Origin: Varroa destructor
Taxonomy: Eukaryota; Arthropoda; Arachnida; Mesostigmata; Varroidae
Length of the DNA: 64,000 nucleotides
Direction of reading: 5' to 3'
Assembly (NCBI RefSeq): GCF_002443255.2
Contig: NW_019211455.1
Coordinates: 4,446,597-4,510,596 of the forward strand
Positions 1-13,001 of this stretch are shown piece by piece. Each line of letters begins with the position of its first letter. Positions within the stretch are counted from its first letter, which is position 1. The position numbers and the translations under genes are program-made. The notes under the pieces were generated by a model, which was given only the letters and a program-made list of their open reading frames with translations, had not been told where the DNA came from and did no database searches.

Positions 1-677
1 CGACTTGCCAGACGATCAGTTAATAAACAGATAGTGGAACAGGTGGTATGCATTAGTTTCTTTCAGACCTGAATATTTTGTTCCAATAAGATCAATACAG
101 AAGCCTGATTTTCACGCATGAATTTAGAACTCGTTTGCAGTCGTCACTGTTATGCCGACGATTTGGTTTGTGTTGTTGTTCAAGCAAGTTCGCCCATCTC
201 ATGAAAAGTTTCAATAATTTAAATAGATTAATAAATAGATTTGAAAAAAAAAAAGTGTACGGTGAGATTTTTTTCTACTTTAACCACTTGTCACCTGAAT
301 GATATACGTTGTTATTGAGCATGTATTAACCTGTGAACTGTTGGTATAACCGCTATGCTGCTACACGAATGGCTACGCGTTTTCTTTAATAGCAAGCACT
401 ACTAAAGAAATCGAAGTGCATTCACTTTGTGGTATTTATCATCAACTATCCATTTCTCCCGTACATTACTGCGCTTTTCAGAAATAGTTGTCTTTAATAG
501 ATTTATGTCTGCAAACACACAGATGTTGTTTGTTTTACGTACGCGCAAGACCATGTAATTGGGCACCCTGGAAAGATGCCTTACCTCTTTGTTTCAAACA
601 GGATTAAAGCTGCATTTTGCGTTCTGCATTTATTACAGGTGCATTATTATTCTCATGCGGTAAAAGAAGCTTCCAAG
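1..677. other. 5' flank of the HINT2-like gene
   Basis: This is AT-rich sequence with an A11 run at 244-254 and no convincing coding exon. It should hold the promoter and 5' untranslated region of the HINT2-like gene. A good splice acceptor ends at 638 (pyrimidine-rich, then TTATTACAG). An untranslated exon junction may therefore sit just before the coding start at 678. No clear TATA box or initiator was identified. Confidence 0.4.
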
Positions 678-3546
<2,869 letters not shown>

Positions 3547-3862
3547 CGTATCACTGTTATGAGTCAGCTTTAAGATCACTTGTCAGGAATTGGTAGAGTA
3601 CAAAAAGTAAGATACAAATCGTCACAAAATCGTTACGAACATAAATTTCTATTTAACAACAGGGGCTAAGGCAAGGAGAACGTTGCTTTTCATTTGGTTA
3701 TTCCTTACCTCTCGCTCTTTACAGATGGACATTTGAGGATTCGATGTACAAAAAATGCTGGTTCTCGATATCTAACTCTTCGCTAAAGGTTTGAAAAGCG
3801 AAAAATGTTGATAGCAAAATGCCCGCAGTCTTAGCCATATATAGTTGTCTTTCTTTTATAAT

Positions 3863-3868
3863 AATAAA
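3863..3868 (+). terminator. Candidate polyadenylation signal of the HINT2-like gene
   Basis: This AATAAA lies 317 bases after the HINT2-like stop codon, in AT-rich sequence followed by an A run. It is the first perfect hexamer I saw after the stop. A second one occurs near 4063. The assignment rests on position only. Confidence 0.5.
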
Positions 3869-6849
3869 AAAAAACACTTATTATTAATTGATGTCAACGT
3901 ACCGCGTTTTCCTGTATATGAAATTGTGTTTGCTCTCTTAACAAATTTAAACGAACATTTTTTAGTAGTTTAGATTTTTCTGTAGTCGACTTGAGCTAAT
4001 GCAAGGTACTTAGTAGCTATTAAAACTCAGTATTTATTGAGCTAATACCCCTACCTCCATCTAAATAAATTACCGATATATGCGCGTATCATATCCAAAA
4101 AGGATTGAGTTTCAGTGAGTTTCTGACTAGTTAAAGCTCACGGCTTAATTGTTGTAGACGACCTTATTGACTGCTGAGCTTATAAGAGTTCTCTCTTTGC
4201 AAGCATTAAATATCGTTGTAATAAAAGCGGTTGTAAGTTCTTACTAGATGTTGGAAATCCTAAAAGTTTTTGCTTTAATGCAGTGCTCACAAATTGGATA
4301 AAGCGCGTTCATTACGCTAAGTAGTTTAAAAAATCGAAGTTATTTTTACGATTTAAATTCTTGGACATTAACAGTAAATACTCAAGAACTAAAAACTGGC
4401 TTTCTAAAGTTCTGAGTTCAATCGATCATGTTCCAAACATCTTGGTCAATGGAGGCCTAATTTCGTCCTCCGTATGTTAGTAATAAAACTGATGACTTCC
4501 TTAATACGTGTCGTATGCTGGTGCTAAATCAAAATACCAGTATGTTTTTCTGTTATTATTATTATACATTTGTGTTCAGTCCTTTCAGCAATTGTAGTGA
4601 TTACGAGAAGAGTGAAATGCTCAAGATCTACCGTATCGTTTCTCTACATTTGCTGATAGCATGATATAGTGTCCAGTGATTCAAGAAAACAAAGCAGCAA
4701 TACAATCAATGATTGATTTTTGCTAAATCGCATGTTTTATCGTTTTCAACCATCACACTCAGACATCACCCCAAAAGGCCAAAATTGAAACTGTGGCCTT
4801 TTGCCTCTTACCTGGATTCTGAATCATACAGTTTTTGTACCATAACTGTTTTTGTTGCCGTTTTACTTACATACAGCCACCTTGATTACCTTTGGTACTG
4901 CCGCTTTACTCTCGCCAGCTGTATTAGCTGATCTACTGCTCACAGTACGATGTGTTTTACCGTTTCTTAATCATCATCTTCACCACTATCACCCCGTTCG
5001 TCTTCATTTTCAAAAGTTTAGCCTGTGCTTCTAGTTTTTCGATTGCGGTTCCCCTCTCTCATAGCCTCGATCATTTACTGGCGGCCTCTTCTAACCGGTT
5101 TAACTACTCCCCCAAGCCTGCACTGCGGACTTGCCACTGGGCAATTGAAGAAGCTCGTGACAGTGGGATAAGAGCAGTCAGTCGAAAGATAGAACGTAGT
5201 AAATTACTCCCACTTACCCATTCCCTTCTCTCCCTCAGTTATCCCCCTCTCCTCTTTTCCCATCCCCTCCTCCTTTCGAGCCGCCTCGCGTTTCTACTAA
5301 AGCTACACAAAAAAGCGACGAGCGGTCAACAGGTCAATCAACCGACAGGTCGACGGAGCGACCCCATTTCTGTTACAATTGTAGTCGCCCGTGGATTCAC
5401 TTGTGCTACTAGCCTTAACCCGGCAGTCCAACACTGCCCCCAAATCTACCGTGTTTGCTTTTGGCCCTCTGTTTGAACTTTGGTCACGCCATAGCTGGAA
5501 CCGTTGACGCTGCCACTGTTCTAGCACGGCGGTAACTACGACGACGCCTGCTCCACACAAGTGAGGTAGGTGCCCCAGCCGCGGCAAGCGTTAGTCTCGC
5601 CGCTGCCTCTCAGCTAACTGTCTTGCTTTTAAGGCAAGAGTTCGGGTAGGTTGATAGCAGCTTCATTTCCCGTTAACACGCCACTCCTATCCCAAGCCTG
5701 CTGCATAAGACTTCTTTCTTGCAGCTACACTTGGCCATGTTGGTAGTGCGTTACCACTGCCGACTCGCTTCCTGTTGCGCTTTTCGTATTTTCGCCCTCT
5801 TTCCAACAACGTCTGTTTTGGGTCTGGGGAGGTGGGGGGCGCTGGGACACTTGATCTAGTATTGCCAGTTTTCGTCGAACTAAACTCACTAGTTCGCTGG
5901 CTCTAGACGCCGCTACCACCTCTCAGTCAAACGAGGCACTCTAACACACTCCGATGTCTATAGGCAGGCAGGCGCCTTGATTCGCTGCCATTGCCTTTTC
6001 GACGCCTAACCTTTATCTTTCCTTCCGAATCGCTTTCTTCGATTTTTCCTCACGCCGGCGACGCTGGGTTAGCCCATGTAGATGCTGCTTCTACAGCGAA
6101 TCCACAAAGCTTTAGTTCTTGCTTCCGATAGCCGTGTTGGCACTAGTGGTGATGGAAGCCAGCGCTACAGACCGTTTGGCTCGCTGACGACGTGAGCGCC
6201 TTCGATGAACGTGAGCGCCCGCTTCACATAATAGTGAGGCTAGCTTCTAATCTCTTCTTGTTAAGAGAAAGAAAAGTAAAGATGTGGGGATAAGCAGAGA
6301 ACCCCCCTGAAGCAATTCGCCCAGCTAACGGTTGCTGCAAAAACGATGGAGCGAAATCAAAATGAAACAAAACAATCGAGAGAAAAAACAACGAACTGCT
6401 GAAAATGCTCCGCACTCTAATTGATTTGAAATGACCAGAGAGGTCTAGCAGGATTTTTATCTTGTGATGTGACATATGTAAATAACAAACAAATGTTTAA
6501 GCTAAATAAATCGATGTAATTGAAGGTTCTGTCTATATGCACATCTTTGATTGTAGCAACTGGCTTACTAAACCGTCAGAGTAATCCTGTCATGCGATTA
6601 TTAATATTGTTGAGGGATAATAAAATGGCTCTGTGTAACAACTTGAGTTGTGTTGAGGTCGTTTGGCTGGCTGTACAGGTTGATTTGGACCTTACCTGAG
6701 TCGCGTGACTGTTCTGCCAGTTTTATTGGTCTATATTTACGGGGCTTGATGGTGCTTCACAATAATAGTAATAGTACCATTTGTCAAAACAACGGTGTAA
6801 TCTTTCTTAAGCTGCTCATATCCGTTACAAGAAGTCAAACTCATTGTAG
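3869..6849. other. Intergenic: AT-rich, then a C/T-rich GC island, then AT-rich
   Basis: The stretch 3.87-4.9 kb is AT-rich with nothing recognisable. From about 4.95 to 6.2 kb the sequence becomes GC-richer, with long C/T runs (for example 5220-5285) and overlapping open frames on both strands. None of these has a domain or a consistent splice structure. From 6.47 kb it turns AT-rich again. I see no gene here. Confidence 0.4.
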
Positions 6850-7077
6850 TGGCTATATTCACGGCATCAATATTCAGTTTGCCTTTATATTAACGTGACG
6901 TGTGCAAAGGACCACATCTTTAATGTAATTCCAAACGATGACGAATGTAAAAAGTTGCGGTTTATATTTAAGTTTTCAATGATCTCAGTAGTAGCACATG
7001 GAAATGTCTATAGTACGTTTTTCAAAGGTCTAGATCTAGCAGGTGGTGGACTGTCATCACATGGTACATCGATATGA
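6850..7077 (+). pseudogene. Open stretch of unknown coding relic, 76 codons
   Basis: This open stretch runs from just after a TAG (6847-6849) to TGA at 7075-7077. It contains an Asn-Asp-Asp-Glu-Cys-Lys-Lys stretch and a hydrophobic region. It is longer than usual for such AT-rich sequence, but no domain was recognised. Two further open stretches follow on the same strand (7719-7865 and 7958-8290), so the three may be pieces of one old gene. It could equally be chance. Confidence 0.2.
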
Positions 7078-7718
7078 TGAACCCGAAATGTAGGGTGCCA
7101 ATGGGATACCATTATGCTTGAAGTCGTTTGGTCACTTTAAAAGTTAGGTTTAGAAAATTAAATCTTGCATTTTTAACCAGATAGAGCACGCAGACAGACG
7201 GCCTAACCACCAAAGAATGACCACATTGGTAACCGCGTTAGCATTACTGCAATATGTGGTTCCTTTAATGAGGTGTCATTTGTTCAGATGTTACAAAACC
7301 TGTGAGATCCCTCTCAGAGATCATCCAAAATAGTCGTTGATCCCACCGGTCGGTTTCGTTCACTGTTTTTATCTTTGCCTGCCGAGCCATTTTTTACACG
7401 CATGATATCTTCTATGCAGGACGCTTTCATCCACTCTTCCTCAGAATTCATCATTCGCCTAAGAATGCTTTTGATGTGGTAATTTCACGTGTGCAACATT
7501 TCTTCGGATCGCCTCCGAAGCTCAGCAAGCTAACCATAGGTAATCGTCGTATCATCGCTTGTGGCATCCATGAGAGTTATCGCTTGACGAAGTTTAGGTT
7601 CAGCTTTCGCCGGGACAGCAAAAAATTTTGAATTAACTGAATATATGTTCTAGGTCAAGCTATACCAAGCAAGCTATTCAACCAATTTTGGATTTTTTAA
7701 ATGCGTTTACCTTAAAAG

Positions 7719-7865
7719 ATGCGTTTTATCTTGGCGTGGAACAATCAAAAAGTTCAATACTTGAGTCTTTTTTTGTACATATGGTCTCATTCGATCATAA
7801 AAATAGGAATTAACCAGGAACTTGTAGATGAGACGACCTTAGACTTTGATACCGATGGCTTTATA
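7719..7865 (+). CDS. Candidate exon, unknown membrane-type protein
   Basis: Forty-nine codons from ATG 7719 run to ATA 7863-7865, directly followed by a strong donor (GTAAGT at 7866). Without splicing the frame closes at TAG 7875-7877. The product has a hydrophobic segment (YLSLFLYIW) and then an acidic stretch rich in Asp, Glu and Thr. The sequence before the ATG ends in a moderate acceptor (CCTTAAAAG). Codons look protein-coding despite AT-rich surroundings. The family is not recognised. Confidence 0.25.
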
Positions 7866-7957
7866 GTAAGTGCATAGATAGTTGAAGTTAGAGTTTTGAT
7901 TGAGATACGAGTACTTCGGATTACTTGTCCTGTTTTAATATTCAACTAAAATACAAG

Positions 7958-8290
7958 TCATTTCTTTATCATGAGTTAATGGTAGAGCTTGTGCCCTTAA
8001 CGTTCCTATTATGGATGAGCAAGTGCATTTATGTGTTAATATTAACAATTGTTTCTAAGCTTCATGAGCAGGTGATATATTTTTTACTTGGATTTATTTT
8101 GTGTCTGTCGGGGATTAACATGCACGACTGTGTCCAGATTCATCTGCCAATACAGGAACGGCGACGAACAGCACGATTTGCCGCCTTCTATTTTACCTTG
8201 TTTGGGCCAGTTATTTCGCCTGATAATACGGTCGAATTGTATACGGATGTGTTATCTTTCATCGGCCCTGAAAAAGAGCGCGGAAATTAA
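7958..8290 (+). CDS. Candidate multi-membrane-segment exon, possibly a receptor relic
   Basis: The open frame to TAA at 8288-8290 has an internal ATG at 7979. Entry at 7958 after ATACAAG would be phase 0 and so compatible with the donor at 7866. The encoded protein has two long hydrophobic segments separated by a short charged link (SKLHEQ), then a basic stretch (QERRRTARF). This layout fits the later half of a polytopic receptor. No diagnostic motif was seen. A 121-codon frame of this kind can still arise by chance in 64 kb. Confidence 0.22.
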   Translation, partial: SFLYHELMVELVPLTFLLWMSKCIYVLILTIVSKLHEQVIYFLLGFILCLSGINMHDCVQIHLPIQERRRTARFAAFYFTLFGPVISPDNTVELYTDVLSFIGPEKERGN

Positions 8291-9734
8291 AAATACGCGA
8301 GAGGGAGAAAAAATGGAATAGGAAGAACGTACCATCTAGATGTCAACTTTACTTGTTGCCAACAAGAACTTGGCATCGTTGTTGTTGTTGTTGTTCAGTG
8401 CCGGACTTCCCACGCGTCCTAGCGTAAGGCTACTGGTGCTCCTCTTGTTTGTTCAATTGGTTCATTTGGGACGTCCCTAAAAAGGGCTAACGTAGATTTT
8501 TAGTAACCTCCATAGAGGGCATCAGCGAGCGAGGGTGACTGAAGGACCCTTCATGCTACGCGTGCTCTAGGACTTAAACAGTAGTGTACCCTACAAAAAG
8601 CACAGTTAGAACCCAGGTCGGTTTGGGTTGACTGCTTCGGTGGCGACAGAGGCAGACAATCGAAGAAACCGTCATCGTCTAGTGTACGTGAGGGGCATTC
8701 TAAGGATGGCTCTAAGCAGCCGCTAGTTGTCTACGAGGCCCTCACAGAGATGATTACTATTATTATGAGCGTCTACGGTTCCGAAGAACAAATCCTGCTT
8801 TAGTCTATGGTCAACAACGGTACAGATACGCGCCTGATGTACACATCCACATGTGGGGGTCTACATAGCTCTGCCTTCCCGCGGTCCCAAAACGACTCTT
8901 TTTCGTTGGCATCTTCACCAAAGGATAACGGTCACCTTTACTACGGTATCGGAGAGAGCAACAAAAAAAAAAAGTAGGAAAAAAGTTACAGATACGGATG
9001 CAGGCTAACTTCTACTGCGCACCGTAAGCCAAACATACACGGTAGCAAACAAGCTTAAGGCCGAAGAGAAGCGGCAGGATTCGGTTAGAATAACAGTAAG
9101 ACGGAGAAGAGTAGGGCAGCTCCTTTAGAGGCTTCAGTCCGGGGGAGCGGGACTGTGATCGTTCCGTTTCACCACTGTACCCTTGGGAATGGTAAACGTT
9201 CTTGATACGCCCAACCACAAAGCAATCCTTCCGTTACCTCCTGCCCTTTCAAAGCCCACAGTGCGCCTTGCACGCCATTGAGGCTGCTTTCTTCCCTTTT
9301 TTTCTAATTTAGTCATTCTATGTTCGTTGTGGGTACCTGCTTGCTGATTACAACGGCAAGCCTCACTCATTGATGGGGGTAACGCGTCGTCATGTCATAT
9401 CGCTCGAAGAATAATGGTAGCGAAAAAGGAAAAGGCCCACGTGGAAGGAAATAAGCTCATAAATAGGAAAAACAACGTGGACACTGCAATGTATGTTCCT
9501 TTGGCTTTGTTATAGTTACACTGCGCATTTTCGTGCTACAAGTTGTACCTTCGATAATTTTACATTTCGTGTCCACTCGTTCAGCTGGCTATGAATGGGT
9601 TGACGATTATGATACTCCGTCATAACAAAGCTGCCAAATAAACGATTAGCGCATAACAGCTGCTATATCTGGAACAGTTATCACCCGTATTAAAAAGCCT
9701 GCAGCGGTTGTGTGTTTCACGACATTGTAGTGTT
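8291..9734. other. Intergenic, mixed composition
   Basis: The sequence contains a perfect (GTT)6 tract at 8378-8395 and an A11 run near 8964-8974. Short overlapping open frames lie on the minus strand around 9.0-9.4 kb, without recognisable domains. No gene is supported. Confidence 0.4.
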
Positions 9735-9977
9735 TTATATACACACCGTCAAAGCCTTGGATCGAAAATCGTGTTTGGGTATGCTGGCTTCAAAAATCAT
9801 ATCAAAAATTGAACCACCGCTAAGTATAGTTGGAACTATAACTTCGACCATCTTGTTCCTTTGACAAGCATATCGTAGAATTGGTTCCGTAACACTAGAC
9901 TTACTTGTTTTATCGCAGATGAAGTCGACCGTTGCCTCAAAGATACGCTTTACTTCCACCGGTGAAGAAGGAAATTT
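9735..9977 (-). pseudogene. Open stretch of unknown protein, minus strand
   Basis: About 80 open codons on the minus strand end with a TAA at the low-coordinate end. Their upstream end lies beside an extreme AT-rich tract (9980-10060). The product mixes charged and hydrophobic residues like a folded protein and includes a VEVIVPTILSGGSIFDMIFEA-like core (positions about 9800-9850). Inside the frame lies a strong donor-like AACAAGTAAGT, so it may be an exon end. It was not matched to a family. Confidence 0.22.
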
Positions 9978-10030
9978 TTAATCAATAAATTATCAATAAA
10001 TTTTTAATAATTTAACTTAATAAAAATAAT

Positions 10031-10048
10031 AATTAAATTAATTTAATT
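10031..10048. repeat. 18-bp perfect AT palindrome in an extreme AT-rich tract
   Basis: AATTAAATTAATTTAATT equals its own reverse complement. It sits within 9975-10060, where a direct repeat of ATCAATAAATT also occurs. The tract is nearly pure A/T and is probably low-complexity DNA, not a protein site. Confidence 0.8.
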
Positions 10049-10365
10049 TTAATTAACAGAAAAACCTTTAATAATCGACCCTTAACCGGGGAGCTGACAG
10101 TTTAGTTCATCTATCATTTTGAATAGACATATGTACTTCGGTCTTTCCTACGTATTTGTCGACCAGTTTCTACTGTAGCGTGCATATAAAGCTATCTAAA
10201 GTATTTCATTCATGCTTGCAAACGGCCAAGACAAGCAACAGAAACTCGTTGGTAGAGGGTGGCCTCTACCTTAATACAGCGTCTCCAACCGATTAAAAGT
10301 AACGCGGAATGTTTTTGCGAAGTATCGCCTCCATCTGTACCTAGTGGGTGGCGTGCAGGTATTTA

Positions 10366-10488
10366 TCACTCATTGGATCCCTGATCGACCATCCTTCGGA
10401 CGTTTTGCAGAAAAGATACAAAACGGAAGGTATCACGTCCAGTGAGGAGATCTAGTCCATCGATTTGCTTCGTCAATACAATATAGGT
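10366..10488 (-). pseudogene. Open stretch of unknown relic, minus strand
   Basis: Between a TAA (10489-10491) and a TGA (10366-10368) on the minus strand lie 40 open codons with a well-mixed sequence (for example DGLDLLTGRDTFRFVSFLQN). Just downstream on the minus strand, other frames carry further protein-like pieces (about 10200-10350). This suggests a frameshifted coding relic. No family was recognised. Confidence 0.18.
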
Positions 10489-12109
10489 TTAACAAAGTAA
10501 CAAAGAAAATAATTAACTAAAATCAATGTGCGAGAAAATTCGGCTATATCTGCGTTGTATTCATTTATATTGTAATCTAGGTCGAAGAACATATTTAATA
10601 ATTTCAACATACATACAGACACTGTACATCTTGATATTTTGAAAAAGTCCGAACAAACAGTGATAACTTAAAAGCCGCTAAGAATTCAAATCTGGAATTA
10701 GTTTTATAATTTCCATTGAATATTTCTATAAAAGTACTCGCAAGTACTTCAGTGCTCGCGCAAAAAAATTCCGTATCGAATAAAGTATTGTACTAGTCAC
10801 CGTATTACAATAGGCCTGCCGATGAGCAAATTCAAAAATATTTGGTAAACGTACGCATCATTAATACTCGCGTGATATGATTTTTGGAGCATATAAACAT
10901 TTTAAGGTTTAACTTTAAGTACCGATTGTTTAGTTTTTTTTATATATGATGCTTGAACACAGCACAGGTTAAGCGGTAAAACTTGTTAGCCCCCATTTCA
11001 TCTTTATAGTCCAAGGGTGATCAATCAACTAATGTTTCATATAGTGAGGGCTTAGCTAATCAAACAGCCTCGAAAACTTCAATGAACGATTTACCACACT
11101 ATAGTTGTTAGGTCAGACTTCCCGCTTTGAAAATTTAGATAGAGATTCTTAATTGACTAAAGGAATCCAGCGAAAAGTTATACAGCCTGTATTTTTTTTT
11201 CAAATTTAACATAATATTCACCCGGCAAGTGTCTCGGGTTTTATTCTAAAAACCGACGAATTATATTTATTATATATTATTAAAATATAATTAATTATGC
11301 ATTAAATATTCGTGTTTACGTTTGTATACACGGTACGATAAGTATTTCTGTTGTTAACACAGTAAATAGTTTTCTCGAGCAGCGCTCACAAGTTCCTCAT
11401 AATTTTAAAAGTCGTGCGCGGCAAAGTCGCAGTTAACGGAATGAAAATACGAAATGCCTTTTTTTTCCTTCTGAACGACAACTTTTAAAGGAATGCAACG
11501 TGCGTTTTTCAAATAAGTAACGTTTACCTGGAGTCCCTCACACAGAAGGCTTGTGATGTGTATTTTCGGTAACATTTCTTGATGATAAATACAGATTTTT
11601 ATTGTACGTTGGATCTGCTTGATCTGAGGATAAAAGCACGAAATTCTGGCATTAAGCTAGCAACGCAGTGGAGCCAACCATCAGCTTATATAATTTACGC
11701 CAAAGTGCCTTTGCGTAGTCGTTACTTTCGTTGCATTGCCCGTTAACACGTTTCAACACAATCGTTTTTATAGATTCCTATCCAGAAATGTTCTCCCATT
11801 TCACTTCCAGGACAGCGTCTTAGACTGCATCTTTGATGGATGGCTTTACCTCAGCTTGAGTAATGTTCATAGCAAGTTATTTTTAAAAAACCAAAATTAA
11901 TATTTTGATACAATTTCAAAATGTATTTAACTTCTTACTGTACATCGTCACACGGATGCAAAACACTGCAGTCTTACTGTGCTAGAATCGATCTTTAATA
12001 ACATCGAAAGTGCTATCTCGGGTGGTTTGGTATTAAATTTTTTCATTCCTCTTTCTTCTACCCTTCTGAACTTATAAAACGCACATGTCAGCAGAAGCTA
12101 TTGTTATAA

Positions 12110-13001
12110 TTGACATTCGTATCAGAAGCTAGGTACTGTGCTGTTTTGTTACGAAGTTGCATCTGTTTTGCCGGTCCACAGGCATATTGTAGTTCTCTAC
12201 ACCCGTCACCGCCAAATGTTTCCTATACAAATTTCAAGCGCGAATATTTTCCGAGCTTCGAGAGCTTTGGTTGCTTGCCAAAGGGGATGATTTTTAAGAA
12301 AACATTTCTAAAATAGGAGTCAATGGGATTGGCTTAAAGTGTGCAGTCTATTATAACGCTCTCGGAATGGAAAACGAAAGCGAGTTTAGTGCAGGCCTTT
12401 ATTTCTACGTTGGCCTAGTTCAAGGCGCTTAATCTACATTATAAATGGAAAATGCTGTCCCTCAGAATCTTCCCTGAAGACCGTTTGCACGATTCACCCA
12501 CTTCACATATGATTACATGGTTTAGCGTCAATTTCACCAGCTATTTCCCGAATACAGTGTTTCAGGTCATATGTTGCTTTCGGCGTTGTTTTATATATAT
12601 GTTATAAGGGTGATTGATTATCGTACGCGCGATGTGGTAAGTTTCCTCATTTGGTTGAAACGTAAGATTGTTTACATCGGATATTTTCATCCTGATCTAA
12701 TTTTTGCCTAGTACTCTTATAGTGCTACTCCTCACTTGGTTTATTGAAAACGACGACGTGCTGGGGCCGATGGATCCGCATATATCCTGGCCCGTACTGC
12801 AGCGATATGGTAACTTATTCGTCGGGATCGAGGTCCTCCTGGTTTCATTTTGTCTGCAAAAGAGCTAGTCTTTTTGAATATCTTGATCGGTTAAATCAGG
12901 GTTTCGTTTGTCAACGAAAAGCATCTTCCATATCTTGTGCGACTGATACGGAATATCGCCAATGGGTAGACATCAGCAGAAAATGGCAAAAACGGACGTA
13001 A
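12110..13001 (+). pseudogene. Frameshifted relic, possibly the N-terminal half of a gustatory-receptor-like gene
   Basis: Several plus-strand open stretches follow each other in different frames. The first, 12110-12316, ends with a PSFESFGCLPKG segment. A second frame continues to a TAA near 12432. The third, 12713-12868, lies after a good acceptor (TTTTTGCCTAG ending at 12711). It has one hydrophobic segment (TLIVLLLTWFI), then SWPVLQRYG, a second hydrophobic segment and LQK. The fourth frame (ending 13001) continues with RASLFEYLDRLNQGF and a basic tail. The order P-x-F-x-x-F-G-x-L-P, membrane segment, then a membrane segment followed by a loop with Leu-x-x-Leu-Asp-x-Leu is the usual start of arthropod gustatory receptors. 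The assignment is inference. If 12712-12809 is a working exon, the GTAACT donor at 12810 would end it. Confidence 0.3.

Noticed and set aside
576..677. Upstream in-frame ATG extending the HINT2-like protein by 34 residues
   Set aside because: A strong splice acceptor ends at 638 between this ATG and 678. The extension has no leader-like logic, and ATG 678 gives the usual family length.
4952..5476. 174-codon plus-strand frame
   Set aside because: It is built on C/T-rich low-complexity sequence, with no domain, and the opposite strand is also open.
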